From Candidatus Dormiibacterota bacterium (GTDB taxonomy: Bacteria > Chloroflexota > Dormibacteria > Aeolococcales > Aeolococcaceae): DNA of 64,000 nt. Made by a program: the position numbers and the translations under genes. The notes below the pieces were generated by a model. It worked only from the letters and a program-made list of their open reading frames with translations, did no database searches and was not told where the DNA came from. Positions 58,991 to 64,000 of the stretch are shown piece after piece (within the stretch, counting starts at the first letter, position 1; every line of letters begins with the position of its first letter). The stretch spans positions 19,264 to 83,263 of the forward strand of contig JAFARE010000004.1 in assembly GCA_019245575.1 (NCBI GenBank), read 5' to 3'.

Positions 58991-59406
58991 GGTGCCTCCT
59001 CCCCAGGGACCTGGCCGCGTTCGATGTCACGCAGCATGGCGCTGATGCGGACGCTGTACGCGATGGACTCGTCCAGCTCGAAGCGCAGGCGCGGGATCGT
59101 GCGCAGGTTCTCCAGACGCTCGCCGAGCTGCGCGCGCACGAATCCCTCCGCGTGGCGCATCGCCGCAACCACCTCGTGGCGTTCCTCATCGCTGCCGAGG
59201 GCGCTCACCATGACCCGCGCCTCGCGCAGGTCGGCCGACACGCGCACGCTGCTCACCGACGCGAGCCGCACCCGCGGGTCCTTCATCTCACGCATCATCA
59301 CCTGCGATATCTCCTCGCGCAGCTGCTCGGCGACCCGCTCACGGCGAGGCGCGCGCGTGCTGCGGAGGATCTCCGGCAGCAGGGTCGGGCGGGGTTTCTG
59401 AGGCAT
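58987..59406 (-). CDS. rbfA: 30S ribosome-binding factor RbfA
   Basis: 139 residues. RRERVAEQLREEISQVMMREMKDPRVRLASVSSVRVSADLREARVMVSALGSDEERHEVVAAMRHAEGFVRAQLGERLENLRTIPRLRFELDESI is a complete RbfA KH-like domain. It helps 16S rRNA 5' end maturation and cold adaptation. The N-terminal 20 residues are an extra basic stretch. It lies 21 bases after infB and overlaps nrnA by 4. Confidence 0.96.
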   Translation of the reverse strand: MPQKPRPTLLPEILRSTRAPRRERVAEQLREEISQVMMREMKDPRVRLASVSSVRVSADLREARVMVSALGSDEERHEVVAAMRHAEGFVRAQLGERLENLRTIPRLRFELDESIAYSVRISAMLRDIERGQVPGEEAP

Positions 59407-59427
59407 GGCAACGTCGTCGGTGCGAGC

Positions 59428-61227
59428 TCAGGCGTTCTGCTGCTCGACTGAGTAGGCCTCGAGGATGTCTCCCTCTGCGAAATCGTTGAACTCGGCGAGC
59501 GTGATGCCGCAGTCGTAGCCGCGCGTCACCTCGCGGACGTCGTCCTTGAACCGCTTCAGGTCGGCGATGCGGCTGCGCGCGATCTCCTTGCCGTCGCGCT
59601 GCACGCGGCACACCGCGTTGCGCGTGATGCGGCCGTCGAGGACGTGCGAGCCGGCGATGGCGGGGCGGCCGTCGACGGTGAAGACGCGGCGCACCTCGGC
59701 GCGGCCCTGGAAGACCTCGATCATCGTGGGCTCGTACATGCCTTTGATCGCGCGTTCGATGTCGTCGGTCACCTGGTAGACGACGTCGTAGAAGCGCACG
59801 TCGACGCCCTGCTCCTCCGCCGCGGCCTTGGCGCGGTCGTCGGGCCGCACGTTGAATCCGATGACGATGGCGTCCGTGACCGCGGCGAGGTTCACGTCCG
59901 ATTCGCTGACCGCGCCCACGCCGTCCGCCACGACCTTGATCTTCACCGACGGGTCCTCGATCTTCATCACCTGGCCGCGCAGTGCCTCCAGCGAACCGTT
60001 GGCCTCTGCCTTCAGCACCAGGTTGAGCGCCTTGGTCTTGCCCTCGGCCACCTGCGACGCCAGGTCGGCGAGCGTGATGCGGCGCACCGGCACCTCCTGG
60101 CGCTGGCGCTGCGTGAGGCTGCGCTGCTCCGCAAGCGTGCGTGCGGCGCGCTCCGTGTCCATTGCCTGGAACACCTCGCCCGCGACCACCACGTCCGCCA
60201 GCCCCGTGACGACGGCCGGCGTGCTCGGACCGGCCTCCTTGATGCGCCGCCCCTGGTCGTCCACCAGCGCGCGCACCCGGCCGAACACCGTGCCGGCGAC
60301 GACGTTGTCGCCGACGTGCAGCGTGCCGTTCTGCACCAGCACCGTGGCGATGGGGCCGCGGCCACGCTCGAGGTGCGAGTCGATGACGGTGCCCGCGGCG
60401 GCCCGCTGGGGGTTCGCCTTTGGCTCGACGTACGCATCGGCGGTGAGGAGCACCACGTCGAGCAGGTCGTCGATGCCCTGGCCGGTCTTCGCGCTGGTCG
60501 AGACGACCGGTGTGTCGCCGCCGTACTGCTCGCCGACCAGCCCCCGCTCCGCGAGCTGCTGCAGCACGCGGTCCGGGTTGGCGCCGTCCTTGTCGACCTT
60601 GTTGAGCGCGACCACGATGGGCACGCCGGCGCTGCGCGCGTGCTGCAGCGCCTCGTCGGTCTGGGGCATGACGCCGTCGTCGGCTGCGACCACAAGCACG
60701 GCCACGTCGGTGACGTCGGCGCCGCGGGCGCGCATCGCCGTGAAGGCCTCGTGGCCCGGCGTGTCGATGAAGGTGATGCGCCGGCCGGCGCGGTCGATCT
60801 GGTAGGCGCCGATCTTCTGCGTGATGCCGCCCGCCTCGCCCGAGGCCACCTGGGTCTCGCGGATGCGGTCTAGCAGGGACGTCTTGCCATGGTCGACGTG
60901 GCCCAGCACGGCCACCACGGGCGGCCGCGTCGCCAGTGCCTTCGGATCCTCGCCGGCCAGGTCGAGCAACGGATGGCGGCGGCGGGCCGTACCCGCCGCG
61001 GGCGCCGCGGCGGCCTGCTCGGCGGCTGCCTCCTCGCTCTCGGCCTCGAAGCCGAAGTGGTCGGCGGCCAGCGCCGCGGTGTCGAAGTCGACCGCCTGGT
61101 TCTGCGTGGCCATGACGCCGTTGGTCATCAGGTACTTGATGACCTGCGACGGCGAGACGGCGAGCCGCTCCGCCAGCTCGGCCACGGTGAGCGTGGCCGG
61201 CAGGGTGAGCTTCTTGACGGTGGCTAT
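59428..61227 (-). CDS. infB: Translation initiation factor IF-2, probable ATA start
   Basis: 599 residues if translation begins at the ATA at 61227-61225; the first canonical start is GTG 61185, which would remove 14 residues. The region [14 protein letters not shown] reads smoothly into [30 protein letters not shown], the IF2_N domain, and AGGAG lies 8 bases before ATA. The ATA overlaps the ylxR stop as ATAG. There is no ATG, GTG or TTG upstream before an in-frame stop. GTPase motifs: [28 protein letters not shown] and SAKTGQG. Domains II-IV follow. It is a short-form IF-2 that binds initiator tRNA on the 30S subunit. Confidence 0.95.
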   Translation of the reverse strand: MATVKKLTLPATLTVAELAERLAVSPSQVIKYLMTNGVMATQNQAVDFDTAALAADHFGFEAESEEAAAEQAAAAPAAGTARRRHPLLDLAGEDPKALATRPPVVAVLGHVDHGKTSLLDRIRETQVASGEAGGITQKIGAYQIDRAGRRITFIDTPGHEAFTAMRARGADVTDVAVLVVAADDGVMPQTDEALQHARSAGVPIVVALNKVDKDGANPDRVLQQLAERGLVGEQYGGDTPVVSTSAKTGQGIDDLLDVVLLTADAYVEPKANPQRAAAGTVIDSHLERGRGPIATVLVQNGTLHVGDNVVAGTVFGRVRALVDDQGRRIKEAGPSTPAVVTGLADVVVAGEVFQAMDTERAARTLAEQRSLTQRQRQEVPVRRITLADLASQVAEGKTKALNLVLKAEANGSLEALRGQVMKIEDPSVKIKVVADGVGAVSESDVNLAAVTDAIVIGFNVRPDDRAKAAAEEQGVDVRFYDVVYQVTDDIERAIKGMYEPTMIEVFQGRAEVRRVFTVDGRPAIAGSHVLDGRITRNAVCRVQRDGKEIARSRIADLKRFKDDVREVTRGYDCGITLAEFNDFAEGDILEAYSVEQQNA

Positions 61228-61526
61228 GGTGGGTTCTCCTCGATCAGCCGCCTGAGCTGTTCGCCCAGAGCGGAGCCCTCGATTACATCATGGCCCGCGC
61301 CCAGTGAGCGCAAAACCAGCCGCCGGCGCATGGCTCGTTCGAGACATTCGAGCGGACTGTCGCGACAGAGATAGGCGCCACGGCCGGGAAGCCGCCCGAT
61401 CACATCAATCGTAACCCGCCGCCCGCCGTCCACGAGTGCGAGGCGCACCAAGCGCGCTTTTGGGCGCCGCTGGCGGCAGCCGACGCAGGTCCGCTGCGGC
61501 TCGCGCCTTGGCGTGCTTGGGGTCAT
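61224..61526 (-). CDS. ylxR: YlxR family RNA-binding protein (DUF448)
   Basis: 100 residues. [23 protein letters not shown] and [32 protein letters not shown] are the YlxR core with the GRGA-Y-x-C signature. YlxR lies between nusA and infB in most bacteria and is proposed to bind RNA, RNase P or nucleoid-associated targets. Length is normal. Its TAG stop overlaps the presumed ATA start of infB, and repeat B copy 2 separates it from nusA. Confidence 0.94.
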   Translation of the reverse strand: MTPSTPRREPQRTCVGCRQRRPKARLVRLALVDGGRRVTIDVIGRLPGRGAYLCRDSPLECLERAMRRRLVLRSLGAGHDVIEGSALGEQLRRLIEENPP

Positions 61527-61528
61527 CC

Positions 61529-61667
61529 GGTGCCGGGTGCGACTCCTTCCGCGGGACGCCGTCGAAGCCCCTCCGGGGCCTCGCGGCTCAACACTCGGCT
61601 CGACTCACGCTCCGAGACGTGCCGTCTCGCCTCCGTGATGCCCGCGTCCGGAGTCGCACCCAGCACC
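61529..61667. repeat. Palindromic intergenic repeat, family B, copy 2
   Basis: 139 bases between nusA and ylxR, inside the nusA transcript. The ends GGTGCCGGGTGCGACTCC (61529-61546) and its near-perfect complement (61650-61667) pair over 18 bases. Inside are GCCCC-TCC-GGGGC (61567-61579) and a two-part stem TCACG..CGAGACG-TGC-CGTCTCG..CGTGA (61604-61638). The core matches 357-498 inversely; the outer arms do not match in sequence but pair in both. Confidence 0.78.
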
Positions 61668-61694
61668 GACCGAACGTACAGCGCGGCGCGAGCC

Positions 61695-62654
61695 TCACGA
61701 CTTCGCTCGTATGTCAATGCGCCAGCCCGAAAGCCTCGCCGCCAATCTTGCATTTTCACCCGACCGTCCGATCGCCAGCGAGAGTTGATCGGGCGGCACG
61801 TCGGCGTGCGCGGTGTGGGTCGCCTCGTCGAGCTCAACGTCGAGCACGGTCGCCGGGATGAGGGCGTTGGCCACGTAGGTTGCGGGGTCCGGCGACCACG
61901 CCACGATCTGCACCTGCTCCTCGCCCAGCTCGGAGGTCACGGCTCGCTGGCGCACCCCGCGCGGCCCGATGCAGGCGCCCTGCGGGTCGATGTCCGCCGC
62001 CGGCGACTCCACCGCGACTTTGGTGCGCCGTCCGGGTTCGCGGGCGATGCCGCGGATCACCACCTGACCCGACTGGAGCTCGGGCACCTCCTGCTCCAGC
62101 AGCCGCTGCAGCAGCAGCGGGTGCGAGCGCGACACCACCACCACCGCGTCGTGGACCCGCCTCCGGCCCTCGAGCACGATGACCTTCAGATGCTGGTGCC
62201 GTTCGAGCCGCTCACCGGGGATTTGCTCCTCGGCCGGCAGGAACCCGGGGACGCCGGCGGCGTCAACGTACCAGGCAGGGCCGGCGGGCCTCTCGACGAT
62301 CGCATCGATGAGCTGGCCGTGACGCTCGGCTGCCTCCTCCATCACGCGGCGCCGCCCGGCTTCGGCGAGGCGCTCCCCCACCGCCTGGCGCGCGGCGGCG
62401 GCCGCCTGGCGGGGAAAGTCGGGCAAGGTGACGTCGACCGGGACATCGCCCTCCTCCGTGTGGCGCATGACCTGCCAGCGCCCGCCGGCGAGGTCGACGC
62501 GAGCGACGATCGAGGGATCGTCCTCCACGCTGCGGCGGTACGCGGCCACCACGGCCTCCTCGACGGCGCGTGTGATGTCGGACTCGTTCAGCTCTGCTCC
62601 CAGGGCCAGGTCGTGCAGCGCCACGAGCGGGTCGGGCACCGTCTCCGGCACCAC
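61695..62654 (-). CDS. nusA: Transcription termination/antitermination protein NusA
   Basis: 319 residues, GTG start right after rimP. The N-terminal RNA polymerase-binding domain (ITRAVEEAVVAAYRRSV), an S1-like middle and the KH domains are seen: QIPGERLERHQHLKVIVLE, VVVSRSHPLLLQRLLEQEVPELQSGQVVIRGIAREPGRRTKVAVES, GACIGPRGVRQRAVTSELGEEQVQIV and DQLSLAIGRSGENARLAARLSGWRIDI. No acidic repeat region, as in Gram-positive type NusA. Its N-terminus is shorter and more divergent than usual. Confidence 0.94.
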   Translation of the reverse strand: MVPETVPDPLVALHDLALGAELNESDITRAVEEAVVAAYRRSVEDDPSIVARVDLAGGRWQVMRHTEEGDVPVDVTLPDFPRQAAAAARQAVGERLAEAGRRRVMEEAAERHGQLIDAIVERPAGPAWYVDAAGVPGFLPAEEQIPGERLERHQHLKVIVLEGRRRVHDAVVVVSRSHPLLLQRLLEQEVPELQSGQVVIRGIAREPGRRTKVAVESPAADIDPQGACIGPRGVRQRAVTSELGEEQVQIVAWSPDPATYVANALIPATVLDVELDEATHTAHADVPPDQLSLAIGRSGENARLAARLSGWRIDIRAKS

Positions 62655-62655
62655 C

Positions 62656-63123
62656 TCAGATGTCCACCACGATGCGCGCGGCGATCACGTCGTCGAGCGC
62701 GATCTCCTGCGTGCGCATCACGCGGCGGTCCCGCACCTGGAGCTCGGCGTGCACCTCGCTCACGCCGGTGAGCCTGCCCTCGAGCACCGCCTCCGAGTCC
62801 TCGTGTCGCAGTCGCACGTTGACGCGGCGGCCGAGCGCCGCACGCCAGTCCTCCGCGCTGCGCAGCGGGCGCTCCGCGCCAGGCGAGGACACCTCGAGGC
62901 GGTATGCGGAGTCGATGGGGTCGTATGCATCGAGCACCGCGGACGCGGTGTTGGACGCGCGCTCGCAGTCGTCCAGCGTGACCCCGCCCGGCCGGTCGAT
63001 CACCAGCCGCAGCACCGCCCCCTTGCCCCGGCCCGACCAGTGAACGTCGACCAGCTCGAACCCGAGATGGTCAAGCGAGGGGCGCAGCAGGCCGCCGATC
63101 TCGGCGGCGGTGTCGTTGTTCAT
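62656..63123 (-). CDS. rimP: Ribosome maturation factor RimP
   Basis: 155 residues from ATG 63123. LRPSLDHLGFELVDVHWSGRGKGAVLRLVIDRPGGVTLDDCERASNTASAVLD and AYRLEVSSPGAERPLRSAEDWRAALGRRVNVRLR are RimP landmarks (SSPGx-RPL). It acts in 30S maturation. A start at GTG 63213, 5 bases after GGAGG, would extend the protein by 30 residues through a strong RNA hairpin; I prefer the later ATG because family members begin close to it. Order secF-rimP-nusA. Confidence 0.92.
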   Translation of the reverse strand: MNNDTAAEIGGLLRPSLDHLGFELVDVHWSGRGKGAVLRLVIDRPGGVTLDDCERASNTASAVLDAYDPIDSAYRLEVSSPGAERPLRSAEDWRAALGRRVNVRLRHEDSEAVLEGRLTGVSEVHAELQVRDRRVMRTQEIALDDVIAARIVVDI

Positions 63124-63142
63124 GTGTGCGGCGTTTAGCTTT

Positions 63143-63243
63143 CCGGCGTAAGCGTCTCCGTCCGGTGGATGTGCCCTCAGCGTTGCCAGCGTCGCCGCTT
63201 TCATGCGCTGCACAGCTCCCTCCGGACGGAGACCTTACGCTGG
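63143..63243 (-). promoter_or_regulatory. Long inverted repeat between secF and rimP
   Basis: Arms 63143-63165 and 63222-63243 pair over about 22 bases with one mismatch and one bulge (GCGTAAG-GTCTCCGTCCGG and its complement). The secF stop codon lies in one arm. The loop of 56 bases has a further stem (GTGCAGCG with CGCT..GCAC). There is no U-tract. It could be a leader of the rimP-nusA operon or a processing site. Confidence 0.5.
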
Positions 63244-64000
63244 CCGCACCTGCACGCGGCGCGCGCCGGGAGTCGGCTTGCCGGCGCCCCTCGCCTTGTC
63301 CCAGGCGACGAGCAGCGTCGACGCGTTGAAGATCGAGCTGTAGGTGCCGGTGGCGATGCCGATCAGCAGCGCCAGCACGAAGCCTCGTATCGTGACGCCG
63401 CCGAAGATCGCGAGCGCCAGCAGGACGAACACGACGGTCAGCGACGTGTTGAGTGAGCGCGTCATCGTCTGCACCGTCGACAGGTTGATCACCTGGTCGA
63501 AGGTGAGCCGCGGACCCACGCGCAGGTTCTCGCGCACCCTGTCGAAGACAACGATCGTGTCGTGGATGGAAAACGCGACAGACGTGAGCACCGCCGTGAC
63601 GAAGAGCTCGTCCACCTGGCCGAGGTCGCTGAAGTGCCCGAGGATCGCCCAGATGCCGGCGAGCACGAAGACGTCGTGCAGCAGCTTCAGGAACGTGCAG
63701 GCGGCGAAGCGCCAGGCGGAGATGCTCCGCTGCGCTCTGAAGGCGAAGGCGAGGTACAGCGCGATCAGCGCCGCGCTCACCAGGATGAGGATGACTGCGG
63801 AGGTGACCAGGCTCGAGGCGATCGTCGGGCCCACCTGCTGCACCTGGATGTTGAGCTGACCGTTCGTGGTCGTGATGCCGTACTGCGACTTGAGCGCGTT
63901 CTCCACCTGCTGCACGCGCCCGATGTCGGACGGCAGCGTGGAGATGGCGAAGTGGTTGTTGGACTCCGCCTGCACCTGAGGGCGCAGGTCGCCGATTACG
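63235..64000 (-). CDS. secF: Protein translocase subunit SecF, 5' end outside the window
   Basis: At least 255 residues are visible; the frame is open to the window edge, and a GTG at 63975 is probably internal. IASSLVTSAVILILVSAALIALYLAFAF, TFLKLLHDVFVLAGIWAILG, SVAFSIHDTIVVFDRVRENLR (SecF signature), TRSLNTSLTVVFVLLALAIFGG and IGIATGTYSSIFNASTLLVAW are the transmembrane half of SecF. With SecD it uses the proton gradient to complete protein export. secD is expected just beyond the window. Confidence 0.96.
   Translation of the reverse strand, partial: VIGDLRPQVQAESNNHFAISTLPSDIGRVQQVENALKSQYGITTTNGQLNIQVQQVGPTIASSLVTSAVILILVSAALIALYLAFAFRAQRSISAWRFAACTFLKLLHDVFVLAGIWAILGHFSDLGQVDELFVTAVLTSVAFSIHDTIVVFDRVRENLRVGPRLTFDQVINLSTVQTMTRSLNTSLTVVFVLLALAIFGGVTIRGFVLALLIGIATGTYSSIFNASTLLVAWDKARGAGKPTPGARRVQVRPA

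Noticed and set aside
63124..63213. N-terminal extension of rimP from GTG 63213
   Set aside because: Family members begin near 63123, and the extension is read through an RNA-like inverted repeat. The good ribosome site before 63213 leaves some doubt.
1..64000. tRNA, rRNA or classic riboswitch genes
   Set aside because: No cloverleaf with a TTCGA arm and no conserved riboswitch core was recognised in the intergenic gaps by eye; a tRNAscan or Rfam search would settle it.

Overview
This is a GC-rich bacterial chromosome window, almost fully coding, rich in GTG starts and in 4-base stop/start overlaps (GTGA or ATGA). The gene content and order suggest a member of the Terrabacteria, probably Chloroflexota or the related Dormibacterota. 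The supporting evidence is that mutS/mutL, rny, spoVS, nrnA, rnj and a Gram-positive type LexA/SOS system occur together, and that their order closely follows the nusA-to-mutL region of Bacillus subtilis. There is no rRNA, tRNA, CRISPR array or insertion sequence that I can support. Phylum placement is inference.

Left part (1-15.7 kb), accessory metabolism. After the end of a YjbQ gene come a site-2 protease, a methyltransferase, proC and a HicB-like/DinB-like protein. Next is a striking amidoligase locus: four ATP-grasp ligases (three of them paralogues of 406-407 aa), one YbdK-type carboxylate-amine ligase, a peptidase S51-like protein, two esterase-D-type hydrolases, a GT87-type membrane glycosyltransferase, a second methyltransferase and a metallo-beta-lactamase-fold hydrolase. 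Two ATP-grasp genes run divergently from the rest, over a perfect palindrome that carries both -10 elements. The locus looks like a pathway that builds and trims a gamma-glutamyl or peptide-like small molecule; the product is unknown.

Middle-left part (15.7-26.6 kb), mixed accessory genes. It holds membrane proteins, a second integral-membrane glycosyltransferase, a VapBC-type toxin-antitoxin pair with a palindromic operator, a RibD/DHFR-like reductase, a secreted set (lipoprotein, DUF4331 protein, Tat-exported protein), a Xer-type recombinase, a Nudix hydrolase, a CtaG-like protein and lexA. A small membrane LysM gene carries two LexA boxes around its start and looks like a YneA-type SOS division inhibitor.

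Core part (26.7-64 kb), minus strand. Read in transcription order it runs secF, rimP, nusA, ylxR, infB, rbfA, nrnA, truB, ribF, dagK, rpsO, pnp, asd, a family 4 UDG, rnj, then ftsK, udgX, yajQ, pgsA, cinA, recA, recX, an aldo/keto reductase, rny, spoVS, miaB, mutS, mutL, miaA and lexA. These genes cover translation initiation, ribosome maturation, RNA decay, DNA repair and chromosome segregation. Three TadE/TadG-like genes and one membrane-anchored protein on the other strand interrupt the series between ftsK and rnj, and one MFS transporter interrupts it beside rny.

Two families of imperfect-palindrome intergenic repeats each occur twice in opposite orientation. Many genes have a -10 like hexamer 6-9 bases before the start codon, which suggests widespread leaderless transcription. 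infB seems to start at a non-canonical ATA codon.
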